This document shows, piece by piece, positions 7,779 to 14,878 of a stretch of DNA of 34,940 bases. A program made the position numbers and the translations under genes. The notes below the pieces were generated by a model, which was given only the letters and a program-made list of their open reading frames with translations, searched no databases and was not told the origin of the DNA. Positions within the stretch are counted from its first letter, which is position 1. Each line of letters begins with the position of its first letter. Source of the stretch: an uncultured Prevotellaceae bacterium (lineage in GTDB: Bacteria > Bacteroidota > Bacteroidia > Bacteroidales > Bacteroidaceae); contig CALDLA010000150.1 in NCBI GenBank assembly GCA_937898415.1, positions 1 through 34,940 of the forward strand, in the 5' to 3' direction.

Positions 7779-9890
7779 TTATGTTATTATGTTATATGAA
7801 TCAATTACTTTGGTTCCTTCATATGATTTCGGGCATAATGATGATTCTTCATTTTGCTTATATTTCTGAGGATGAATTATATGAGAATAACCTTTTAATA
7901 ATGTATTGTCTGGAATAAAAATGTCTTTAGTATCCTTCTTACAAATAATACGATAACAAACTCTGCTCTCATCACCACTTTTTCTGGAGTGACTAACATT
8001 AAATGTTTGTTGCATAAAACATGCTTCCCTGCAATCGCGCCAATTGTTGCATGCTAATGGAAGAAGTGTTGCATAGTCTTTATGACACGATACGAATCTA
8101 TTAAGACCTTGGGTCATGAGTTGCGGATAGAAAAGGTTTGAATGTTCATCTTTCGTCGTAACATCTAACATATAAATGAGGCCGTCTTCAGCTAAAAGTT
8201 TAGATAAGCTTTCGACTATTTTATAATAGCAATTTCCTTCAATGATTCTTCTTGATATAAGTTCGCATGCCATCTTGCTATTCAAGATAAAATGGCATTC
8301 AGGTACATTTGAAATTTGCAAATCATTTTTGTTTTGAATCGTTCTCTCTACACATGAAAGTGATATATTATGACGCACATTAGATGATGAAAGCTCAACT
8401 AATTCTTTCAAAGTAGTCAGTGCTTTACGATTACCATCTATTGCTATAATATTTGTTGTTTTATAATCTGTCAAATGTTTTGAGAGGGCGACCACTAACC
8501 CAATTAACTCTCCGCCTGTACCACATCCAAAGTCAAGGATGTTAATTTCTGGTTGTTGTTTCAAGACTTCCAGATATTGACGAGATTTGAACAAATCATC
8601 AAAAATACAAAAAGATTCTGCATAGCTCCGAGGAAAGTATGTTCCTAAATAAACTTTAATATCTTCAGAGTCCGTGTCTAAATTATATTCAAATTTTTTG
8701 TATTCTGGAGAATAGATGGCTCCGAGATTATTAAATAAAGCAAGATCAAGCCAGTGCGGAATAATTGTTTTAGATTTATGGAACTTAACGGAACCATTAT
8801 CTGTGGCTGAATGATCCATTTTATCATAAACGATTTTAGACCGTTCGGTATTCTTTTGTAACTCATCTATCGTATCACCATCTTGCCAACAAATAACATC
8901 AGGGTTTATTGCTTTTACTTCATGATTAATAAATTTGCTGAGTTTTGAGCAATGAGTTCCTATCCCAGTTGACTCAACCTTAACCAAATACTTATTATGT
9001 ATAGTAATGCCATATTTTGCAAGTTTCGACTGTAAAGAAATGCCTTCCCACACTGTAACAACAGCATCAGAGAGTTTTAAGACAGAAGATAGTATCTGTT
9101 TTACAAAACCTTTAAGGGCGGCGCTCTCTTCAGTTTGTATTTCTTGTTCATTGACTACATCTCCTTCTTGAAGATCTATATGCTCTTGTTTGTCATCTTG
9201 CGATATTTCTGTTTGTTTGATGGAATTGTGAGAATGTCCTTCGTATATTTTTATATCTTCAAAAACAGATAGTTGTTCTGGAGATGTTGTTGGTTTATCA
9301 TAATTGGCATTGCTGAACTCAGCCAGATAGAAAGAGTTGAGGTTTAACAATTCGGCAAGATTCACAATACCCAAAGGATCAAGATCTGTATGGGGACAAG
9401 TAATATCGTCCAGTTTCTCTATAAAATGTTCGTTGTCAGTTATATGAAGCCAAGATTTTGTAGTGGCACAAAGCAGGTTTTCTAGCTTAATGGGCTGATT
9501 AAATATCACCAAAGTCGGTACATCTTTTATGTTCTTGCTATTCACTCCTAAAGCTTTGAGTTCTTTTTTGACAATTGAGTGATTTATTCTTGCTTGTTGC
9601 AATACTGTCTTTCGTGAACCACCTTTTATGATTTGTCCGTCGCATTTCCATTCACCATTTTCTGTGGCAACAATAGTTCCACCATAGTTTTTGAATTCGA
9701 TAGCAATAATAGCGTCCTTCTTTATAAACAAAGCATCTAATTCACATCCTATGTTATAGTTACCAGCAAACACACAGAAATCATTCGAATTCTCATAGTG
9801 AGCCTTTAGCTTCTCACAAAGAAAACGGAACTGTTCTCTTTCTGCAGTATTGTCGAAATTGCCGACTCTAAATGCTAATAATCCTCCCAT
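7779..9890 (-). CDS. NERD nuclease-like domain fused to a SAM methyltransferase
   Basis: A 703-aa two-part protein. Residues 1-150 are a NERD (nuclease-related) domain: CELDALFIKKDAIIAIEFK supplies Asp52 and the Glu65-Phe-Lys67 of a PD-(D/E)XK-like site, followed by the QQAR segment (98-101) common in NERD proteins. Residues 200-260 are acidic and look like a linker. Residues about 410-660 are a class I SAM methyltransferase, motif I ILDFGCGTGGELIGL (451-465), motif II-like IIAIDGN (481-487). The lead-in YLGTYFPRSYAESFCIFDD and the late Cys-rich stretch (LACNNWRDCREACF) faintly recall the Rsm22 family; that link is weak. The fusion suggests an enzyme that both marks and cuts nucleic acid, which is inference. 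Confidence 0.75.
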   Translation of the reverse strand: MGGLLAFRVGNFDNTAEREQFRFLCEKLKAHYENSNDFCVFAGNYNIGCELDALFIKKDAIIAIEFKNYGGTIVATENGEWKCDGQIIKGGSRKTVLQQARINHSIVKKELKALGVNSKNIKDVPTLVIFNQPIKLENLLCATTKSWLHITDNEHFIEKLDDITCPHTDLDPLGIVNLAELLNLNSFYLAEFSNANYDKPTTSPEQLSVFEDIKIYEGHSHNSIKQTEISQDDKQEHIDLQEGDVVNEQEIQTEESAALKGFVKQILSSVLKLSDAVVTVWEGISLQSKLAKYGITIHNKYLVKVESTGIGTHCSKLSKFINHEVKAINPDVICWQDGDTIDELQKNTERSKIVYDKMDHSATDNGSVKFHKSKTIIPHWLDLALFNNLGAIYSPEYKKFEYNLDTDSEDIKVYLGTYFPRSYAESFCIFDDLFKSRQYLEVLKQQPEINILDFGCGTGGELIGLVVALSKHLTDYKTTNIIAIDGNRKALTTLKELVELSSSNVRHNISLSCVERTIQNKNDLQISNVPECHFILNSKMACELISRRIIEGNCYYKIVESLSKLLAEDGLIYMLDVTTKDEHSNLFYPQLMTQGLNRFVSCHKDYATLLPLACNNWRDCREACFMQQTFNVSHSRKSGDESRVCYRIICKKDTKDIFIPDNTLLKGYSHIIHPQKYKQNEESSLCPKSYEGTKVIDSYNIIT

Positions 9891-9926
9891 ATAAGACCTT
9901 TTTCAATATTATTTGGTCGTTCTATT

Positions 9927-9945
9927 ATTTGTATTGTATACAAAT
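9927..9945. promoter_or_regulatory. 19-base palindrome between the 201-aa gene and the NERD gene
   Basis: ATTTGTAT and ATACAAAT form a perfect 8-base inverted repeat with a 3-base centre, in the 58-base gap between the first two operon genes. It has the look of a dimeric repressor site. No overlapping -7 element is clear, so its role is uncertain. Confidence 0.4.
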
Positions 9946-9948
9946 ACT

Positions 9949-10554
9949 CTATCCCTTATTTTCTACTATATCACGGATCTCTTTCAATAGATTTCTAAAT
10001 TGATCCCGTTCCTGCATTAAAAGATGATTAGAAAAAGTAAAATTCTCTATTTCTTTCTCCAATTTCAATATTTTCTCATCTTTACTGAAGAGATCTACAA
10101 TAAGATTAATTTCTTTTTCTGATTTTACATTCTTAATCCTATTATACAATTCCCAAATTTGAGGGAGATGCAAATCCCAAGGGGCATCACACCAATACAA
10201 GTGAGAGCCATTATAATCTAAGCTCATTACTTGGTTTGCAAAGCTACCCCATGCATTAATATCTAGCGAATAGCCATTGTCTAAATTACTACCACATACG
10301 CATCCTTCTGTATTGATATACTCGACAAAATACCATGAGTACCAATTAGAAATGGCAATCTGACTTCTGTGATGAATTAAAATACACTGTTCGGCGTTAC
10401 GCAATATATGTGGCGTTGTCGAACAACGTACTTCATTATTGTCAAAAATAGCGGCATACAGAGTCCCTTCATATCGTTCTCCAGAACCCGTATGAGTCTC
10501 TTTGTATCTGTTTACACAGAATGTTGCAAGTTCTACAAAATCTATTTTGTCCAT
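9949..10554 (-). CDS. 201-aa orphan, first gene of the six-gene operon
   Basis: Not recognised. Residues 1-140 form an apparently globular domain with many aromatic residues (NWYSWYFVEYI, GSHLYWCDAPWDLHLPQIWELY) and three close cysteines (Cys-Val-Cys near 88-90). Residues 145-200 are heptad-like and charged (KDEKILKLEKEIENF, then RDQFRNLLKEIRDIV), a likely coiled coil for self-association. It has its own upstream -7 element and is followed after 58 bases by the NERD-methyltransferase gene, so it is probably the first gene of that operon. It could be a regulator or a structural subunit; there is no motif to decide. Confidence 0.55.
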   Translation of the reverse strand: MDKIDFVELATFCVNRYKETHTGSGERYEGTLYAAIFDNNEVRCSTTPHILRNAEQCILIHHRSQIAISNWYSWYFVEYINTEGCVCGSNLDNGYSLDINAWGSFANQVMSLDYNGSHLYWCDAPWDLHLPQIWELYNRIKNVKSEKEINLIVDLFSKDEKILKLEKEIENFTFSNHLLMQERDQFRNLLKEIRDIVENKG

Positions 10555-10603
10555 ATATTATGGTTTTTAGGTGTCTCTTTTCTGATTTGCCAAATTCTGA
10601 CCA

Positions 10604-10611
10604 CAAAGATA
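10604..10611 (-). promoter_or_regulatory. Bacteroidetes -7 element for the six-gene operon
   Basis: On the minus strand the sequence is TATCTTTG, a perfect TAnnTTTG, about 50 bases before the ATG at 10554. No convincing TTTG-like -33 box is seen at the usual distance. Confidence 0.55.
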
Positions 10612-10683
10612 CGAATTATTTCCCAATGATAAGCATAAAAAACTGAAAAAGTTATCATCACAAGCCTTGTGAACTCATTTTTC

Positions 10684-10715
10684 CTTGGTTCTTTGATGAA
10701 AATGTGCTACTTTTG
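10684..10715 (+). promoter_or_regulatory. Promoter for the 134-aa gene
   Basis: TACTTTTG (10708-10715) is a perfect TAnnTTTG. TTGG at 10685-10688 lies 19 bases upstream as a -33 candidate. The ATG at 10733 follows only about 17 bases after the box, so the leader is very short, about 10 bases if transcription starts at the usual distance. Confidence 0.6.
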
Positions 10716-10732
10716 CCACCAAAAAGAAAGAT

Positions 10733-11137
10733 ATGGCTACACAGGAACAGATTGAAGCATTGAAGATTGATGAGAACGTCTTTGAACTGGCAGAGGACAC
10801 AGAACTGGAGTACTTGGTTCATTTTGCGGCTCCATTTACTGGTGGTGACAGGTGTTTGGTTCCAAAAGGAACGGCCTTCGCACCACATTCACCTATGCGA
10901 GGCGATGCACTGTATATGCATCTGGCAGATGAGGACAATGAAGAATTGTTTGCGAAGATGGAGGCACAAGTAAAGATCAACTACGAAAACCTCTTCACTC
11001 GTCTGCAAGGCTTCTCATTTTTCATTACAGAAGAGCAACTCAAAACGCTCCCTCTTAAATTCCGTAGCGGCAGTGCAGAGCGACTGCTTGACATCATGCG
11101 TCAGTTGCGCTCCCCTCTTTACCCAATGTTTCCATAA
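10733..11137 (+). CDS. 134-aa protein of unknown function
   Basis: I do not recognise it. It is acidic in the first half (KIDENVFELAEDTELEYL) and contains a small beta-rich centre (CLVPKGTAFAPHS), then helices ending in LLDIMRQLRSPLYPMFP. It has no signal peptide or membrane segment. It is the only plus-strand gene between 409 and 30258, with its own Bacteroidetes-type promoter just upstream and an A-rich leader. It faces the 235-aa gene with 24 bases between their ends and no strong terminator there. Codon use is even, as in a core gene, so it may belong to the chromosome rather than to a defence cassette. Confidence 0.7.
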   Translation: MATQEQIEALKIDENVFELAEDTELEYLVHFAAPFTGGDRCLVPKGTAFAPHSPMRGDALYMHLADEDNEELFAKMEAQVKINYENLFTRLQGFSFFITEEQLKTLPLKFRSGSAERLLDIMRQLRSPLYPMFP

Positions 11138-11161
11138 TCCAATAGAGCTTCCTTTGGATAT

Positions 11162-11869
11162 TTATATGTGAATGCCATATTTTACAAGTTTATCTACTAA
11201 CTCCTTACAGTTCCTGAAACCTTCCTCTTCTTGTACCTTGGCAGCTCTGCTTTGGTTTTCACCTTTCTCAATTTGCTCCCCTCGCAGCATTTCGTAAGTG
11301 ATAAAAGTCTTCATCTCGCTATTGCCGTCAGGCAACTCTCTCCCCAAAGCGACACCACTTGGATAGGCGCAGAAGATGCCATCGGGGTATTTCTCATTGC
11401 CTTGTGCATCCGAATTAAGATGCAGATTCTTCATGATCCAATCCTTCATCACGTCCATCTTTGGCATATCCATCGGCAAGCCCGTCCTATCCCTGTACCT
11501 ATCAAAGAAGTGAGGCGTAAAGAATGCTTTCTCCGGCTTTGCCAAAGGATTGGAATCAAGATACATGAAGCCCACAAGGTGGAAGCCGTCCGTCTGGCGA
11601 TACACTCCGAAATGCATATAGTCGAGCAATCGTTGCTTCTTTGTTATCTGCCAGTCTCGGCTCAGCATGTATATCAGATAGTCGATGCCCCTATTGCCGC
11701 TAACCATAACAGGCGCGAAAATCTTCAGTCCCTTGGGCTTTGTCTTTATCACAACACGCCAATACTTCGGCTGAAGCGCATCAATCTGATGATGCACGAA
11801 TGCTTCATCAAGGTCAAGCACCCTGACTATATCGTCGTAGTCGAATGAATCTGTTATAATGGCTGGCAT
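11162..11869 (-). CDS. 235-aa protein of unknown function
   Basis: No family name comes to mind. Residues about 60-130 include MVSGNRGIDYLIYMLSRDW and FFTPHFFDRYRDRTGLPM; the HFFDRYRDRT block, with its His, Asp and Arg residues, looks like a conserved core and may be catalytic or nucleic-acid binding. The C-terminal third has GEQIEKGENQSRAAKVQEEEGF, a charged helix. It starts 12 bases after the AlbA_2 gene on the same strand, so the two are probably co-transcribed and may work together. Confidence 0.6.
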   Translation of the reverse strand: MPAIITDSFDYDDIVRVLDLDEAFVHHQIDALQPKYWRVVIKTKPKGLKIFAPVMVSGNRGIDYLIYMLSRDWQITKKQRLLDYMHFGVYRQTDGFHLVGFMYLDSNPLAKPEKAFFTPHFFDRYRDRTGLPMDMPKMDVMKDWIMKNLHLNSDAQGNEKYPDGIFCAYPSGVALGRELPDGNSEMKTFITYEMLRGEQIEKGENQSRAAKVQEEEGFRNCKELVDKLVKYGIHI

Positions 11870-11881
11870 TGTATTAGAAGA

Positions 11882-13438
11882 CTATTTGTTTTTTACGACC
11901 TCCCAATAACCATCTTTTCGACCATCTTTGCGGACCACAATCCCCATCGCCTGAAGCTGAGAGATATGTCGCTGAAGAGTTCTGAACTTTATGCCAGTCT
12001 TTTGCGCCATTTCACTGGTCGTAATAGACGGGTCGAATAGCATTTCTTTTACAATAACCTCCTGAATATCAGACAGTTCTTTTACACCATCTTTTACACC
12101 ACCTTTTACGCCACCTTTTACGCCACTTTCGGCATCTTCTTTTACGCCATTGGTGTCAATTTCAATCTCTTTCTTGGTGAAATAAGGATGGCAAGGAATG
12201 TCTATCAGGAAGTACGTCCTCTCCTCGTCAGTCTCGATAGTCGCTCTAGGCGAGCCATTGGCTTCTAGTTCCTCCTGCACCGTTGGGATTCCTGTCGCCC
12301 TTCCTTCTGTCAGATCCAGTTCTTTCAGGAATTCACCTAATCTACGATTGCGATACCTGCGTGAACGGAGAGACTTACCCTCTCGAATGGCCTCCATCGG
12401 AATGGTGTGGTTAGGCCCAGAGAAATTTAGAATCGATATTCTGTCCGGCTCAATGGTTATCTCTACCGGCTCCCTAATCGTCCAGTCTCTGTGATACAGG
12501 CTATTAACGACAGTCTCTTCCAATGCCTGATACGGATAGTTATAGAACTTGTCCGACTCCTCGCGGTCTTTGGGCTTCAGTATCTGTTTCTTGATGACAT
12601 TGGTCTCCAGGTAACTCAATGTCTTCTCTATCATCGTTGGCACACTGCCCCTGATAGGCTCAACTTCAATCATGTTGTTGGGATTCTTCTCTCGTCCTTC
12701 AGGAAAAACAACAATGTCTATCTGCGACTGCTTGAAGAAACGGTCTGGACGCTCTGCGAACATCATAGCTGCCACGTTCTTGATGCTATATCCCTCGGGC
12801 GTCGGCTCCAGCAGTTCCATCTGCTCCAGCACCGATTCCATATTGTCCGTCAACGACTCGTTAGCAAGGCTACTTTTCACCTTCACCAGATAGTCGTGTA
12901 GCAACAGCGGCGAGATGTCCTTCAGCGTAATCTGGTCGTTCCCTCGGTCGTCAAACGGCGTACGGTTGGCCAGGTTTATCAGTTCGCGCTCATATTCACC
13001 CTTGGGCACAATGCTGCTACTGTTGTATCGGATGTAGTAGTTGTACGTCTTCTGCCTGGCGGTAATTTGGTCAGGTACCTTGTAAGGGCGACGTTCGCCA
13101 GCCGACACCTTGATGACCAGAATCGTCTGCCCGTCGACCTCCTCAATATACAGTCGCGGCTGATAGTAGGGCTGCATCAGGTTGTTGAATCCCACCATAT
13201 CCTTTTCGATAGGTTCAATCTGATTGGGATCAATACCTATGACGGGACGAACAGGACGACCCTTCACCTCCTTAACACCCACCACGATATAACCGCCACC
13301 CGTCTCGTCGAAGTCGTTGGCGAAAGCACACACGCTACGGTAGATGGCATCCGGATTCCATCCAGTCTTATATTCAATGCGGTCACCCTCTACAGCCCGT
13401 CCACCGAGCAATTCTTCTATATTAATTGGTAGTCTCAT
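11882..13438 (-). CDS. AlbA_2 / HATPase_c_4 regulator with C-terminal HTH
   Basis: A 518-aa protein of the family often labelled RecG-like or ATP-dependent helicase, which it is not. Residues 10-140 are the AlbA_2 (Schlafen-like) domain, with DRIEYKTGW (19-27) and GGYIVVGVKE (48-57). Residues about 300-400 are the HATPase_c_4 region: ALEETVVNSLYHRDW (305-319), RISILNFSGP (333-342), LRSRRYRNRRLGEFL. After a Gly-Val-Lys repeat tract (431-453) the last 60 residues form a winged HTH (SDIQEVIVKEM, TSEMAQKTGIKFRTLQRHISQL). The family is linked to transcription control and to stress or defence loci. Gap of 72 bases to the DUF2971 gene upstream. Confidence 0.85.
   Translation of the reverse strand: MRLPINIEELLGGRAVEGDRIEYKTGWNPDAIYRSVCAFANDFDETGGGYIVVGVKEVKGRPVRPVIGIDPNQIEPIEKDMVGFNNLMQPYYQPRLYIEEVDGQTILVIKVSAGERRPYKVPDQITARQKTYNYYIRYNSSSIVPKGEYERELINLANRTPFDDRGNDQITLKDISPLLLHDYLVKVKSSLANESLTDNMESVLEQMELLEPTPEGYSIKNVAAMMFAERPDRFFKQSQIDIVVFPEGREKNPNNMIEVEPIRGSVPTMIEKTLSYLETNVIKKQILKPKDREESDKFYNYPYQALEETVVNSLYHRDWTIREPVEITIEPDRISILNFSGPNHTIPMEAIREGKSLRSRRYRNRRLGEFLKELDLTEGRATGIPTVQEELEANGSPRATIETDEERTYFLIDIPCHPYFTKKEIEIDTNGVKEDAESGVKGGVKGGVKDGVKELSDIQEVIVKEMLFDPSITTSEMAQKTGIKFRTLQRHISQLQAMGIVVRKDGRKDGYWEVVKNK
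12087..12153. repeat. 12-base tandem repeats encoding Gly-Val-Lys units
   Basis: Units of about 12 bases (on the plus strand CCTTTTACRCCA and close variants) repeat in phase inside the AlbA_2 gene, giving a hinge of GVK repeats at residues 431-453. Copy number is likely to vary by slippage without changing the frame. Confidence 0.75.
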
Positions 13439-13444
13439 ATAATC

Positions 13445-13462
13445 TTATAACGTTTTTGTTCC
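13445..13462 (-). promoter_or_regulatory. Leader motif shared with rhuM
   Basis: On the coding strand GGAACAAAAACGTTATAA lies 6 bases before the ATG of the AlbA_2 gene, matching 16 of 18 bases of the motif before RhuM (1738-1755). Confidence 0.35.
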
Positions 13463-13510
13463 TGTTTCTATTGTTCTTTAACCATAACAGGTAACTCATC
13501 ACTCATACAT

Positions 13511-14581
13511 TCACTCCAAATTCTTACGGAATTTGACAGAATAACTATACGACTTATTGTCTATATACATCTGATACTCTTGAATTCCTTTTTCTTTTGC
13601 AATTAAATGTAGCATCTTTTTGTTGATTGGTGATATTCTCGTGCCATAATAAATAGCAGTGGGTCTCAAATGGTCTATGCAAACAGGAGTTTTGTCCTGA
13701 AAATCATTCATTTTACTAACAATCAGCCTCCATTCCTTTTCGTAACTCCATTGAGATGACTTATACAAAAGAGCCTTTGATGAAGTAAATGTATCCGGAT
13801 TCTTAATAGGCAGCCCCATGCTTCTGCCTATATACCACCCCAAGAAATCAGTAGCATCATATCGCTGCTTTTGATATATTACTGGATATAAGTTACAAAT
13901 AGCTGCTTTATTACATTGCTTTAATTGGTCACAAAACTGACATTTGAGCCGAAATGCTTTTGTGTCATATTCTAATGCAAAACCATGATGCGAATTAGCA
14001 TAATGAGACCACATCGTTACAGAATGGATATCCTCACTAAAACATGTAATAAAAGTCATCAGCTTTACAGTTTTCACAGCCTCTTCTGTCAGTCGGTCAA
14101 TGTTTTCATCCAAAGACTGCCTCATGCTTGCTATTACTTCACCTCCTTTTTCTATTGTATCGTCATCTGCATTTAGAATAGAAGTTTTCGCTTGATTCAA
14201 AAGCTCTTGGTCAAACAATGATTTCAATAGGTCAGGATAATCTCCACCTGCACGGAAATGTTCCCTAATAGCATATATGACATCCTTAGACATTCCCATC
14301 ATTATTGAATTACGAAGTCTTTCTTTATCGTATCGAAATAGGCAGTCATAAGGATCATTGAACTTGTCTGAAGTAACAGCATACAGTTTGTCTTCGTTAA
14401 ATGCATCAAGATTCATTTCCGAGCACTCTCTATAGCGGAACAACTTTGGTGGGATATGTTTAACTAGATGCTTCGATAATGGAAGCAGTCTGTCATTCCG
14501 TTCTTCTATAGTAATTCCTTCAGGCAAGAAAGTCCTTCCCAAAAGATTTTTGAATTCTGTTCTATATCGCTGCGTATTCAT
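13511..14581 (-). CDS. DUF2971 protein with a cysteine insertion
   Basis: A 356-aa protein recognised as DUF2971 from KHIPPKLFRYRECSEMNL (41-58), LYAVTSDKFNDPYDCLFRY (66-84), FITCFSEDIHSVTMWSHYA (177-195) and HHGFALEYDT (198-207), and a late KSSQWSYEKEWRLIV block. These proteins occur in many bacteria, often on islands; their role is unknown, though some are listed near defence genes. Unusual here is a run RLKCQFCDQLKQCNKAAIC (211-229), four cysteines spaced C-x2-C-x5-C-x5-C inside the conserved region, which could bind zinc. It starts 11 bases after the 75-aa ORF. No partner function can be read directly. Confidence 0.8.
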   Translation of the reverse strand: MNTQRYRTEFKNLLGRTFLPEGITIEERNDRLLPLSKHLVKHIPPKLFRYRECSEMNLDAFNEDKLYAVTSDKFNDPYDCLFRYDKERLRNSIMMGMSKDVIYAIREHFRAGGDYPDLLKSLFDQELLNQAKTSILNADDDTIEKGGEVIASMRQSLDENIDRLTEEAVKTVKLMTFITCFSEDIHSVTMWSHYANSHHGFALEYDTKAFRLKCQFCDQLKQCNKAAICNLYPVIYQKQRYDATDFLGWYIGRSMGLPIKNPDTFTSSKALLYKSSQWSYEKEWRLIVSKMNDFQDKTPVCIDHLRPTAIYYGTRISPINKKMLHLIAKEKGIQEYQMYIDNKSYSYSVKFRKNLE

Positions 14582-14592
14582 ATTATTTTGAA

Positions 14593-14820
14593 TTAGTTTT
14601 CATGTCCATAATTTCCAACTTCTTGTCCGCCACGCCGACCAGCAAATGTCCACCTTACATGTTGGCCAGTGCCTAAACATGAGATGACATCATCCTTCTT
14701 AAACCCGTAGAAGTATTTTATTATGTTTTCTATCTTCTTCCACTCGCAAGCCTCGTTCCCCTTAGCATAAAGCATGATGATATATTGTCGTATTTTTTGT
14801 TCCGTCATGTCGTTTGCCAT
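14593..14820 (-). CDS. 75-aa protein of unknown function after ddmE
   Basis: Unrecognised. It has a helical first half (MTEQKIRQYIIMLYAKGNEACEWKKIENIIKYFYGF) with a hydrophobic pattern like a small winged helix, then a glycine- and arginine-rich tail (WTFAGRRGGQEVGNYG). Gap of 58 bases to ddmE upstream and 11 bases to the DUF2971 gene downstream. It could be part of either module. Its confidence as a gene rests on strand, spacing and clean start; the product is a guess. Confidence 0.5.
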   Translation of the reverse strand: MANDMTEQKIRQYIIMLYAKGNEACEWKKIENIIKYFYGFKKDDVISCLGTGQHVRWTFAGRRGGQEVGNYGHEN

Positions 14821-14878
14821 GTCATGTTCTTTTGCGTATAATTAATATCAGTGAAAGCTCTTATTTCTATGCGTGTTC

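Noticed and set aside
12087..12153. CRISPR-like array
   Set aside because: The 12-base units are adjacent, in frame and coding, with no spacers.
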